Origin: Girardinichthys multiradiatus
Lineage: Eukaryota; Chordata; Actinopteri; Cyprinodontiformes; Goodeidae
Assembly (NCBI RefSeq): GCF_021462225.1
Contig: NC_061817.1
Coordinates: forward strand, 7,661,327 to 7,725,326
Length of the DNA: 64,000 nt
Direction: 5' to 3'
Part shown: positions 45,655 to 56,529 of the stretch, in pieces
Layout: every line of letters begins with the position of its first letter
How positions within the stretch are numbered: position 1 is the first letter of the stretch
Notes under the pieces: model-generated
Seen by the model: the letters and a program-made list of their open reading frames with translations, nothing else
What the model was told of the DNA's origin: nothing
The model's database searches: none
Program-made: the position numbers and the translations under genes

Positions 45655-45980
45655 AACAAAGTTGTTTTCTTAATTTTTTACAACTAAAAATCTAAAAAGT
45701 GTGAAATCCATGGGTAAAGTCCCTCTTGAACAGCATTTTGTAGAACCACAGGTCAGTTGTAGGTTCTTTGGGGTATGCCTCTTCCAACTATGGTCACATA
45801 AAGACAAACATTGGCCTATTCCGTTTTCAAGTATTGCCACAGATTCCCCATTTTCCATCTGTCTTAACATCAACTCTGACAACCTTTCCTTACTTTTGCA
45901 AGGCTGTGTACTGTCAAGCAAGGAAAACCTTATTCAGTTTGTCATATAGGCCATTTTTTACCTTACTTGTTAGTCTTTTG
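45655..45980 (-). repeat. Tc1-like fossil fragment
   Basis: The + strand motifs TTTTGTAGAACCACAGGTCA, GGTTCTTTGGGGTATGCCTC and TGCCACAGATTCCCCATTTT are diverged from the antisense strand of a common fish Tc1 transposase gene (the segment downstream of the catalytic Glu). No ends are found. The rest of the intron 45005-46013 is unremarkable. Confidence 0.5.
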
Positions 45981-46013
45981 TGTCATTAAAATGACTTTAC
46001 AATGCATGTTTAG

Positions 46014-46147
46014 GTGGAATCAGCTAGATGTTGGGATAGTTGCCTTGTCCATTATGGGTATCACTCTGGAAGAGCTGAAAATGAAAGCTGCTTTGCCAAT
46101 AAATCCTACCATTATCCGAATCATGAGAGTACTGCGGATTGCACGAG
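46014..46147 (+). CDS. cacna1h: cacna1h exon: domain IV S3 and start of S4
   Basis: The exon encodes [40 protein letters not shown] and [23 protein letters not shown] is the invariant T-type S4 start. The donor is CGAG|GTACACAC, and the CA microsatellite begins within the donor. It leaves in phase 1. Confidence 0.96.

Positions 46148-46148
<1 letters not shown>

Positions 46149-46188
<40 letters not shown>
46149..46188. repeat. (CA)n microsatellite fused to a splice donor
   Basis: About 19 CA units follow the GT of the donor directly, so intron positions +3 onward are made of the repeat. Confidence 0.95.
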
Positions 46189-46397
46189 GACAAAGCAACC
46201 AAGCCTATGTATTTTGAATCTTAATATTAATTTACATTTTATGAAAAGACATCATAGGCTCCGTAAAATCATATCCAACTGTCTCTTTAGTATTATATAA
46301 CAACTAGGACATTTTTATGCCACTGTCAATTCTTCAGCAACTAGGCCAGGTGAAACTTGTAAAAACTGCTTAAGACCTTTCTGTGTGTGTCCTGCAG

Positions 46398-46468
46398 TGC
46401 TAAAACTTCTGAAGATGGCAAAAGGAATGAGAGCTCTGCTGGATACGGTCATGCAAGCACTGCCGCAG
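46398..46468 (+). CDS. cacna1h: cacna1h exon: domain IV S4 end and S4-S5 linker
   Basis: The 71-base exon reads [20 protein letters not shown] and ALPQ. It completes the voltage sensor and the linker that couples it to the pore. Acceptor TCCTGCAG|TG, donor CAG|GTAAAC, phase 0. The intron after it (46469-47036) shows nothing recognisable. Confidence 0.96.
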
Positions 46469-47036
46469 GTAAACAAGGACTCTTGTTAGGTCTCAACAAC
46501 AGTTAACATATTTAATTCCATATCTTGCAGACTAACAAAGAAAACAGTACTTTTTTCTTAATCTGTTTTTATGACTGTCTTTCAAAACAAGCATTTATTA
46601 GAAGCAGACTACTGCATATAACCAGCAGTCCTTGTTATGCTACTTTATGTGCTCTCTATTGTAAGGTCGTTTCTTTTCTTCTTTTCGTAATGTTAGAAAG
46701 GAGAACGACTATGACTTTTTCTTTGTGAACCACAAGAACACAGAGTATGTACCTCCAAGCAGTTTTATTCAAAGCTTGCGTGATCTCCATTTTGAGGAGG
46801 TGTTGGCTGCTGTATTTACAAAACATGTCAAACCGCAGAGTTTATGTGCTGGGAAGACATTTTTTTCAGTGTGGTCTCACCATAAAAAAAGTCAAATATG
46901 TATCAGTTACAATTAATTTAAAAAAAAACATTGAAATAAATCTTAATCCTTGTATTCTCTGGAGTTTCAAACAAGGAATATTTACACTGTCGTGCTCCGT
47001 TCCGAGAGGGGAGTCTAACATGTGTATCACTTCCAG

Positions 47037-47115
47037 GTGGGAAATCTTGGTCTCCTCTTCATGTTGCTCTTCTTCATCTACGCTGCTCTGGGAGTGGAGC
47101 TCTTTGGCAAACTGG
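47037..47115 (+). CDS. cacna1h: cacna1h exon: domain IV S5
   Basis: The exon encodes [20 protein letters not shown] and ELFGKL. It leaves in phase 1; the next exon is nearly 6 kb away and completes a Glu codon. The donor is G|GTCAGT. Confidence 0.96.
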
Positions 47116-48119
47116 GTCAGTCACACACACCTCAGTCAGAAAAACAACACACACACTGGTCTCCATGCTTCAGCGAAACGTGGTTTCAGATTCACTTATT
47201 GTCCCTGCAGTCACAGCTTAAAGCAAATTTTCCTGCCTGAATCATTTTTGTTGAATTCTGCCTCTCTACCACTCACTCATTCACACCAGAGGCCTGCTTT
47301 TTGGGTACAGAGGAAACAATCCATTTGCATGATCATGTTTATTTACACATTGCTCTCCTGATAAGGCTGCTACATCCAACTCATTTTCTGTGAGAGGATT
47401 AGCCACATCTGGGAAGGAAAAATGGAAACAACTTGCTGATGAAAGAGTATGCTTTCTGGGAAATGTCATTATACGGTGGAAAAGAAAGTAATGTGTTTTT
47501 CGTAAGGCTGTTTTTTGCTGTGATTTCTATATTGGCAGGGATGCTGAGAAAAGCTGTTTTCTTTATACGGATGCCTCCGAGTTGTCTTCATGATATATAT
47601 TTTGGTTTGTAAAGACAATTGATGCAACTGTACAGAACATGAGCGTTAGAGCCATGCTAATAAAAGAAGTACAAATTCTGTCAATTCTAACGTTATAATG
47701 TAGAAATTGTCTGATCTTTACCAGGTCCTAATTAAACCAACCCACTAAGAACATACACTAGATATCCTCATATCATTATTGGTGTGACAAAGAATAATTC
47801 AAACTGGAATGGTCCGTGGAAAATAAAGTACACTCAAACACCCAAATACTTTTTATTGGCATCCCTGGTGAGGATGTGTACTCAAGTCTTAAAGTAAATT
47901 GTTATGGAGACTTGATGACCCCAAATGCCACCCTTGGTGCAGTTGACAGTGTTGCTGGGATATGTTTTACGTCCTCTATGAGCAAGACCAGCTCGGGGTC
48001 CAGTCTAGCTTTGTTTTGCTGAGTTCTAACTGTTTTACTCCTTGCATTTATTGCTCTTCCTTCTATTTCCTGACTTATGGGGATCAACAAACACCTGCTT
48101 TATTTCTATCGGATGTGCT
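47116..48119. other. Intron sequence with no recognised feature
   Basis: Non-coding sequence at the start of the 6-kb intron; nothing recognised. Confidence 0.35.
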
Positions 48120-48420
48120 CTTGTCTTTCGACGAAACACCCAATACAGTGGCAATGGTGACAGTGGTAAGGGTTTGTCCTGTAATCTGTGGGTTGCTAGT
48201 TCGAACCCCCGTTCTGTCTCAGTCATTGTGTTCTTGGGCAAGACACTTCACCCGCCTTGCTGCTGATGGTATGGCAGCCTCACTTCTGTAAGTGTGCCCC
48301 AGAGCAGCTGTAGCTACAATGTAGCTTGCCACTGTGAATGGATGGATGACTGAATGTAGTGTAAAGGTCTCTGGGGGCTTGATAAAGTGCTATCCATTGC
48401 AAGCCATTTACCATTCCCAT
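48120..48420 (+). repeat. tRNA-derived SINE
   Basis: A tRNA-like head carries a canonical box B (GTTCGAACCCC near 48200), followed by TTGGGCAAGACACTTCACCC and a tail motif (TGTAAAGGTCTCTGGGGGC, then AAGCCATTTACCAT). These motifs mark a SINE type widespread in bony fish. The head is diverged, so transcription is unlikely. Confidence 0.75.
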
Positions 48421-48442
48421 TTTTTGAATTATTACTTGAAGG

Positions 48443-48480
48443 TTTATACTCTTAAGCTCTGATGAGCTTAAGAGTATAAA
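48443..48480. repeat. Perfect 17-bp hairpin
   Basis: TTTATACTCTTAAGCTC (48443-48459), a TGAT loop and the exact complement (48464-48480), lying just downstream of the SINE. Confidence 0.9.
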
Positions 48481-48960
48481 TTACAAAAATGCTTCACTTA
48501 CATTTATTCTATAGGGTGCCAATAATTGTGGCACCAACTTGTAACATCCCCACCAACTCAATGAATGAATTTCAGAGTGGTAGTGTTTTAATCCACAAAA
48601 ATTAAGTATTTTCTTAAGTTTTTTACACAGCGTTATCAAGGGTATCAATAGTTGTGGAGGTCATGAAAACTTGTAGAGGGTGTTGTTTATTAAAGAAAAC
48701 AAAAACAAACAAAAACTTGGATCTGTGGCTGATTTTCAGGAGATAGATTCAATTGTAAGGTACCTGATCTGCCTAGATTAAAAACTATAATAACTACCAG
48801 CCTAACTACAGAGCAAAAACCCTAACCCTTAAATAGTATAAAAAAAAAAAAAGAAATGTTTGTTTTGACATTCTTTTATGCCACCTTACTTTCTTCTAAA
48901 ACAGTCTTCTGAATTCACTTCTGGAAAAAAATACAAATTGATTGCTGTTATTTTTCTAGT

Positions 48961-49216
48961 TTCCTGTTGCAGCTAGTTGTGCTGCAGTGCTAATACTAGT
49001 TGGTAAAATTTAAATGAACAGGAAAAAAAGTGGTTTCTGATTATTTGTGGTTATTTTTATTTCTGCTCTATTATAGAATACAGTAAGTACTGAAAGAGAT
49101 TTTGTTAGCAACTTCACTAATGAAAGAAATGGGGAATTATTTGCTTGTAGACTTTAAACTTCCTGTTGCAGCTAGTTGCACTGTGACACTAATGGTACCA
49201 TGTAAATAAACAAACA
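48961..49216. repeat. Divergent direct repeat pair
   Basis: TTCCTGTTGCAGCTAGTTG at 48961 recurs at 49160, and similarity continues for about 55 bases. The copies are 199 bp apart. No wider element is identified. Sequence from 49217 to 50591 is otherwise unremarkable intron. Confidence 0.7.
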
Positions 49217-50599
49217 AAATACTAAAATATTTATTTGATTTAAGATGGTTTATTTACAAAGTGATTTTTTGTAAAATAACTAATTCACAAATTGAAAAAA
49301 AAAATCTAAGTTTTTTGTTGCTAATTAAGAAAAGTTACTATAAAGTTAGGGTTCAATGTATATTTTTTATCCACGACAAAGAAAAGCTGCAGCCCCAAAG
49401 GCCCCAACATTTCCAACATTGATTATTGTACGACAACCTAAAAGATAATACTGAGAAGTGGAGTATGGGTTGTGGATATCTAGGACTCTTTTCTGACTTC
49501 ACTGACATGTATAGCTCAGCACTGCAATGAAGTTATTTTTAGCACAGCAGATACCAAAGCTGTTTTGTTTTGATCCCCCAAACTAAATCTAATTAGTAAT
49601 CTCCTTTGATCTACACGCAGATTAATCACCATCTCTAACACGGTCCTCATGCTATTTTGCTGTGAGTCAGACAGGAAGGGAAAGGAGGGTCTCTCTTTCT
49701 GCCAGATAAATTACTGATTAAATCTAAAAATGACAATTTGGGTGTCTTCCATTTCTTCCAGAGACACCACAAATGGTTATATTGAAAAAAAGAACTCTCT
49801 GAAGCTGGATTCCATTTTTATATTATGCAAAACTGCCTAAATCAGTTCCTATGAGCTGAAGTGTGACATTGTTAAATCCTCTCCCTTTTCTCTTGTTAAC
49901 TGATATATAAAAAAAGAGAGTTACATCATACACAGTGAACAATCTCAGGCCCCCTCAGCTTCCAGTTGATGAGACCCAAGTTTGAAGTAGCTAAATATAT
50001 CTTTTTGCACAATTGCTCATAGGGCTTTCTGTCAAAATCGGCTTGAAGAATTTTCCATGTCCATTGCAAATAATTATTTTCCACGATATGTCATATCTAA
50101 TGGGACATAACACTTAGCCCCTCTCTACTCAGAGTATTCCTGATTTTTTTATAACTAAACTATTACGGCTTTCTAAATAGGACATTGGTAATTATGTATC
50201 AATTTCCCTAAACAAAAATCCACTAATGTTCAAAGAGATATGCTTACTTCCTCTATAGCACCAGGTGGTTTGTTGTGCATAACCAAAAAAATAAATAAAA
50301 ATTAAAAACATTTGCCACTTAATTGGATAATATATCCATAAAGTTTGGTCTATTACATGCTAGCTTCACACTAGCAGAGCACTAAAGTGAACCTGTTTGT
50401 AAAATGAAGCCAAATGCTTGTCTTAGTCAGTTGGGAGTGAAGCATCTTTTTTTTAAATATGTAAAACTCCTTCCATGTCTCAGTCTGTCCTTTTTTCAAA
50501 TAAACAAATACCACACAGCACGTGTGGTTTATTTTGGGCTTGTCTGCCTCAAATAAAGCTTTCTGGCTAATTTAAAATCAGCCTAAATGTGCAAACATG

Positions 50600-52088
50600 C
50601 AGGGACGTGCACAGATAGACGCTAGGTGGTGCTAGAGCACCTGCCCTTTTATCTTTTGGAGAAAAAAGTGCCCTCCTGAAATCTTTTTTGATTTTTTTTT
50701 GTTTGTTTTGTTTTTTTACAGTGTATAGTGTGGGGCCCAAGGTAAAATTTCTGAATTTAAAGGCCTATAATACCACTTGTGTGTCTCTCAATGGAGATGG
50801 GCTGCGTGCAGAGCAGAGAGTTGGACCTGTGCTGGTCCAGCTTACCTCTTCTCTCCTCCCCTCCGCCGTCAGATAGAGCCCTGCCCTGCCGACAGGCCGG
50901 CTAACCATCCAGGAAACAAACAAAACGAATATACTTACTTCCTAAACTTCAGATGAAAAAGTTAAAACTTCACCTGCCACCATTTTATCTAAACAGAACA
51001 GGCCAATGAATGGCCTACCATTACCCGCTATGTATTCTATGGCCGCCACCATGCACCAGGAGAATGTCTACGACTTAACTCTTAGATTAAATTAGAAGAA
51101 AAAAATAAATTCAAATCTATCTCATAGATGTTGGTATTACATTTGCTATTATGGTCCATGATGACTTCTGTTTGACTCATGTATTTTTTTTTTTTTATTA
51201 CAAATACAGCCAAATGAGCTGGTTAACATTACAATTCATGCACTACTAAAATACCTTTAATAAAGTTCAGTAAATGTGGGGCATGTAGGCTAAGTTGTAT
51301 TTTCTACTTCTGTGTGTAAAAATGATGATGTGATCAGAATATTTTAATTTCTAAATAGCAGACATCTTATCAGTTCTCAGGACTTGTAATCTCATTCATT
51401 TTTATTCTCTAAGAATAAATTCTGTCATATATCACGCTGGCTACATGCAGAAGTATAGATGATTCTTCTTATGATCATATTCTCTGATGTTGGTTTCATT
51501 TTGACTATAAAGATTTTATAACTCATTTTCTGGGTATAGTTGATTTACACTGTACAATGGTCACTGGTTACTCACATTTCTGAAGATAACTAATTTAGTG
51601 TGACCTACCTGGTAAATTTGACAGTGTAACCTGCTTTGCTACAACATAAGATTATTTGGTGCAGAAGACATTTTGTGATAAAAGTACAGAATGATATAGT
51701 CAAGACAAACACATTGTGCTCAGTGTGTAAAAAGTAAAAAAATATAACGTAAGGATAACATAAGTTTCAAATTTGACTCGGGAAGTTCAGGTTGTGAATC
51801 AGTAATCTAACTTTAAATCAGTCTATGATCATTTTGTTGCCTTATTAATCTTAAGAATTTTGTAAAATGCATTCTTGTTTTGAGTTTTTTTTTCCTGGGT
51901 GGTCATTTCCCTTCAACCCACAGGACAGTTTGTTTTGGGGGTGCTTAGTAACACATGTAAATTATGTTCATGTTGTGCCTGTAATAAATCTCACACTACA
52001 AAGCCAACTGACAGCTCCATGGGCCGCGCAAGGTGCCCTTTTTTTCCACTTGAGCACCTGCCCCCCAAAATGTCTGTGCACGCCACTG
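50600..52088. mobile_element. Non-autonomous hAT-like element with 8-bp target duplication
   Basis: CAAACATG occurs exactly on both sides (50592-50599 and 52089-52096), an 8-bp target-site duplication as made by hAT elements. The ends are inverted: left CAGGGACGTGCACAG, right the complement of CAGTGGCGTGCACAG (13 of 15). A subterminal AGAGCACCTGCCC at the left reappears near the right end as TGAGCACCTGCCC in the same orientation. Length is 1489 bp. No transposase is seen. Confidence 0.88.
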
Positions 52089-52096
52089 CAAACATG

Positions 52097-53101
52097 AGAG
52101 TATGGCAAAAAAGGGGACTCAAGTCTGCAACTTAGACTTGAATTACACTTAAGCTGCAAAAGACTTTACACACAACCTAAACCCGTGCTTTAAGGACTTA
52201 AGATTCGACTCAGACACAAAGCCCGAGACTCGAGTCTTATGAATAATCTCTGAAAGTATGCTGGTAGACATTGAATTCGCTTTAATGTAATGTATGGTAA
52301 CACTCTGCACAAGGTTTATGCACTATGTATGGCATCTCTGAGTAATTAGCAGTTTTTAAATTTGGGTGTTTTTTTTTTTTCAAATCAAGTTGCATTTATA
52401 GTGAAAAAGCTACATTCTGCTGCACTGACGGCAATATACATATTCTCCTGTCAAAGGGTGTGTTTGTTTTAACTACCAGGGACGTCCATGGACATCGGAC
52501 TATTATCGGCTTACAACATCCTGTTCTTGCTTGCTTTATGAAAATGATGGCATGGATTTTTCTCTAACTGAATTCTATATTAAATATATTTTTTTTTTAT
52601 TACAAAATAAACTAAACTTCTGGTTCTTCAGAAAATCATCCTAAGAACATCCTTATTGATTCATTCAGAAATCTGAAAGTAACTTGTGTTTACCTACTTC
52701 TGGTATGTTTTTTTCAATATAAACACATATTTATGTTTCTAATTGTGTAAATATTATAATTTATTCATTTTCTGAATATTTCAAAGGAGTTGATTTCAGT
52801 CTTTAAGTAGGGCCTTAGCATAGTGATTTGTATTCATAACTTGCAGCAATTCAGTACTGTAGGCAGTGAAGACAGCATGCATCCTATATGGGAGAGTTAT
52901 TTTCATTCATTAGAGACTTTGGGCTTGATAAAAATAAGTTGAGTGTTTCTCTGGATTATTGCCAACATTTGTATATTTGTATAATCATCGTTGTTGATAA
53001 AGACCAGTTTTAGTCACTTCTTAACAGTTTGAATATTTTGTTAGAGATTGCTTTGTAAGTTTTGTCTAAGAGTGTTTGTTTTTTTGTTTTTGTTTTATCA
53101 G
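52097..53101. other. Intron sequence with no recognised feature
   Basis: AT-rich intron up to the acceptor TTTTATCAG at 53101. Confidence 0.4.
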
Positions 53102-53223
53102 AGTGCAGCGACAGCAACCCATGTGAGGGTCTAAGTCGTCACGCAACATTTGAGAATTTTGGAATGGCCTTCCTCACACTGTTTCGAGTTTCCACAGGAG
53201 ACAACTGGAATGGGATTATGAAA
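53102..53223 (+). CDS. cacna1h: cacna1h exon: domain IV pore and selectivity filter
   Basis: The exon encodes [20 protein letters not shown] and [20 protein letters not shown] then K. The Asp at 53200-53202 (STGDNW) is the domain IV filter residue, completing the T-type set seen here (E, D, D). [15 protein letters not shown] fits Cav3.2. The donor is AAA|GTATGA, with a CA microsatellite starting 15 bases into the intron. Confidence 0.97.
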
Positions 53224-53233
53224 GTATGAACAG

Positions 53234-53238
<5 letters not shown>

Positions 53239-53302
<64 letters not shown>
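53239..53302. repeat. (CA)n microsatellite near a splice donor
   Basis: About 32 CA units beginning at intron position +16. Confidence 0.95.
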
Positions 53303-53303
<1 letters not shown>

Positions 53304-53600
53304 CCGTGTTTTACTATCTTTATGAGGACTTTTCGGTTAATTCCATTGACTTCCATTCATTTTCCTTGATTTTTAGTGCCTAACCCTGACCCTAACACTA
53401 ACCCTAACCCTAACCAGTTAATACCTAACCCTGACCCTAACAATAACTCAATTCATACCCTAGTCCTAAACCTAACCCCTGTCCCAAGAACGGAATTTGA
53501 AAAAGTGAGGACCAGGAAAATGACCTCACTTTGTCAAAATGTCCTCACTTTGCGATAAAAATACGAAAAATGGTTCTCACTCAGCAACAAGTACAAAAAC
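53303..53600. repeat. Interspersed repeat with degenerate telomere-like tandem
   Basis: Variants of CTAACCCTAACCC, such as CTAACCCTGACCC, run from about 53378 to 53480. They are embedded between TATGAGGACTTTTCGGTTA and three copies of a TCCTCACTTTG-like motif (53523-53560). The layout suggests a dispersed repeat with an internal minisatellite rather than a true telomere. Confidence 0.65.
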
Positions 53601-53802
53601 ACACACGCACACACACAGTGAACTGAAGACTCTCATGCTTGATGACTAGATTATCTGATGCCACAGAGAGAGCATTGACCTCTAAAAGCAATTATGTGGA
53701 TGCACGGTAGCTTAGAGCATGGCAATGTCAACACTGCAGCATCTTTAATTTTTACCTTATTGAAAATATTTTGAATTTACAGTTTGGTTGCAGAAGTTAT
53801 AT

Positions 53803-53853
53803 ATCATATAACCTATATATATTACCTATATATATTATATATAGGTTATGATA
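53803..53853. repeat. AT-rich imperfect palindrome
   Basis: TATCATATAACCTATATATA is mirrored by TATATATAGGTTATGATA around an ATTACCTATATATATT centre. Confidence 0.8.
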
Positions 53854-55451
53854 AGCTGAATGTTGAAAATTATAGAGATTTAAATTCCTTTTAAAGAAAA
53901 AAGTAAATTCCTTCAAGAATGAAGTCTAAAATATAAATCTTGATGTTTTGTTGTTTATAACTTTGTTAATGTTTGAATGATTTTGCTAAGTGGAAACTGT
54001 GCTGATAATGTACTTTGAATTTACCTATTTCTGTCATTACTTCATATATAAGATCTATTTCAAAAAGAGGTTAGGGGAAAAAGGACTCCTTCAACGTATA
54101 CCTTTTTTTAACATATTGATTTATTGCTCAGATTATTTTAAATTGAGTTATTTATTCTCTTTCTTTTTGAAATAATAGAATTTTACTGAAAAGCGTCAAC
54201 ATTTTTAGACTAGTATATTCCAATTTTTGAAAATCCCCATGCCAATAATATATTCAGTGCAAGTGCAAAATATACCCACATGAGATTTAGTGCTTAAGTT
54301 GCAAAAAACATTGTAATGGAAGAATAGAAAAAGAAGACTGAGGAAATTGCACTTTTATTGAAATGTACCTCATTATCTCATTATTTATTATTATTATTTA
54401 ATATTCATGTTGCAAATCTTTAGATATCCCCTGTATTCATTTCAGTTTTTTGGAATCCCTGTTGGACATTACTCTGAAAACACCCTTGCATAGCAGAATG
54501 GCAGTGGCAGCTTCATGATGAATTTCAAAAAATATATATATAATTTTATTTTGATTCAACTTTATTGATTCAACTAATTATTTTTTTCAATTATCTTTTT
54601 GGTTATTTTGGTAAACAGCAGTCAAAGTGGATATATCTCCCACTGAATGTCTTGTTGCAGTGTTTCTTGTTTCATTAAAATCATGCTTCTTCTGATCCTG
54701 CTACTCCCTAAATACACTAGGAGATGGCTGTCACATGTCACTGTTTAAAATTAGTGGTTTTCTTATTAACTGATCTGCACTAGAGGTTCAATGAATAAAC
54801 CAATTAGAGACACCCTTTTTCTTAATGTGACAAGACTGTCAATATTCACTAGAATGGCAGTTAAAAGAGATTAGATGGGAATCATCTATTCCAAAATGGA
54901 TGAACTGTGTTTTAAATGTTGAATATTTCTGGAATCAGGTACTGGTAAATCTATAAACATTTTTTTAAGTGAATGAAATAGGGACAGAAACAAACTAACA
55001 AAAGGAATGTAAAAAATAGCAGGTCACCTTATTTACCACCAACACAGATTTGAACCCTAAATACTTGATCAACAAACATCTATTCAGGCTAGCCGGTTAT
55101 TTTTTACTTCAGGACTAAATTGTGAATAGTCATTCATTTAAAAAAGCATTCATTTCATTTAATTGTATTGACAAGGTGGTTTATAAATTTGTAATTTGTT
55201 CTTTTTAAACATATTTGTTTTACTCAGATCATGCTTATATGACACACATTAATCATGAATGTCCTTTATCTGGTGAATTTTGTCATACTTTCTAATTTTT
55301 TAAAGGAATGTTTTTGCATTTCAGCCTTTGAAATAAAGCTGATTCGGATTCTGATTTGAGTTCTTATAGGTGTGGCTTTTTTTTTAGATGTGTGTGTCTT
55401 TTTATTTTTGTCGGTGTTTGAATGTCTGAATCTTACTCTTTGTTTCCTTAG
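53854..55451. other. Intron sequence with no recognised feature
   Basis: AT-rich intron. A GAAATAAAGCTGATTCGGAT tail near 55332 looks like the 3' end of a retroposon. Confidence 0.4.
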
Positions 55452-55610
55452 GACACTTTAAGGGAGTGCCAGCCACATGAAATCCACTGTCTATCATACC
55501 TACCCTGGATATCTCCGATTTACTTTGTAACTTTCGTGCTCATGGCCCAGTTTGTTTTGGTCAATGTGGTGGTGGCCGTTTTGATGAAACATCTAGAGGA
55601 GAGCAACAAG
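55452..55610 (+). CDS. cacna1h: cacna1h exon: domain IV S6
   Basis: The 53 codons read [39 protein letters not shown] and [25 protein letters not shown] and [22 protein letters not shown] are Cav3.2-like. Phase 0 on both sides; donor AAG|GTGCAA. Confidence 0.97.
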
Positions 55611-55746
55611 GTGCAAACACAGGAAAAAGCTAAGAACTAGTGTGATAAAAACCTATGTACTTGGCTAAAGGTGTCTCATTCTAGTTTTTAACGGGCCTAA
55701 AAACTGGCTGCAAAATGTAAAGTAAAAAATGAATCTCTTTTCATAG

Positions 55747-55887
55747 GAGGCCAAAGAGGATGCAGAGATGGATGCAGAGATTGCACTGGAAATGGAAGTG
55801 GAGAGACAACGCAGACAAAGCACAGAATCCAACAATAGCTCAGTGGGAGGGACTTATATTGGGCCATGCCCGAATTCACCTGAAGAG
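55747..55887 (+). CDS. cacna1h: cacna1h exon: proximal C-terminus
   Basis: The exon encodes EAKEDAEMDAEIALEMEVER, QRRQSTESNNSSVGGTY and IGPCPNSPEE. EAKEDAEMDAEI-LEM continues S6 into the acidic cytoplasmic tail as in other T-type channels. The donor GAG|GTTGGA is weak, but it joins in frame to the next exon. Reading through instead stops after 16 more codons. Confidence 0.93.
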
Positions 55888-56043
55888 GTTGGAGGACTGT
55901 GTTTGTTAGCAAGATACAGTTGTAAAATAATATTTTAGCATGCACTGAAGAATTATCTTACTGATTTTAACACAATGTGACAGTTATTCTGATAAAGCAG
56001 AATTCAGCTAATTAAACCTTGTGGTGTATGTCGCCCTCTGCAG

Positions 56044-56212
56044 GAGGAAGACCTGCAGTACAATGACCAGGACCCGCTATCATCAGGCAAGATGTCTGTG
56101 TCCAGAATGCACTCTCTGCCAAATGACAGCTATATGTTTCAACCTGTGCGGCCTGCCAGTGCCCCCTACCCTTTAAAGGAGGTAGTTGCCAGTTCAGAGC
56201 ACCAGCATGCAG
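56044..56212 (+). CDS. cacna1h: cacna1h exon: C-terminal tail
   Basis: The exon encodes [39 protein letters not shown] and [36 protein letters not shown] is a Cav3.2 block. Leaves in phase 1 at GCAG|GTAACC. Confidence 0.95.
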
Positions 56213-56529
56213 GTAACCTTTTAATTAAAACTTGCCAACACCTCCCCACATATGTTGAGATTCGTTAATTTAATTTTCCTGTGTTTTAACATGTAACTGA
56301 CTGCAGCACTACTGACAACATGGTTTACTAAACTTCACATGGAATATAGTGCTTTATGATGCATGAAGCTTAACAAGTTAAAAACAGTACTTAAGAGTCA
56401 CTGTGCATCTGCTATAAATATGTGCAGGCCTGAGGTTAACTTATTTATTTTAAGTTAGTTTTTGTAGATACTTTCTGTCGTGCTTTGAAATTGTCATAAA
56501 AATTAATATGTTTCATTAGACAAAGATTT

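Noticed and set aside
48190..48215. Functional tRNA gene at the box B.
   Set aside because: No complete cloverleaf can be drawn; the context is a SINE.
48443..48480. MicroRNA precursor or transcription terminator.
   Set aside because: The stem is only 17 bp with a 4-base loop and there is no fitting context; in a vertebrate intron it is just an inverted repeat.
53378..53480. True interstitial telomere.
   Set aside because: Units are degenerate and mixed with CTGACCC and CTAACAC, and flanks look like a dispersed repeat.
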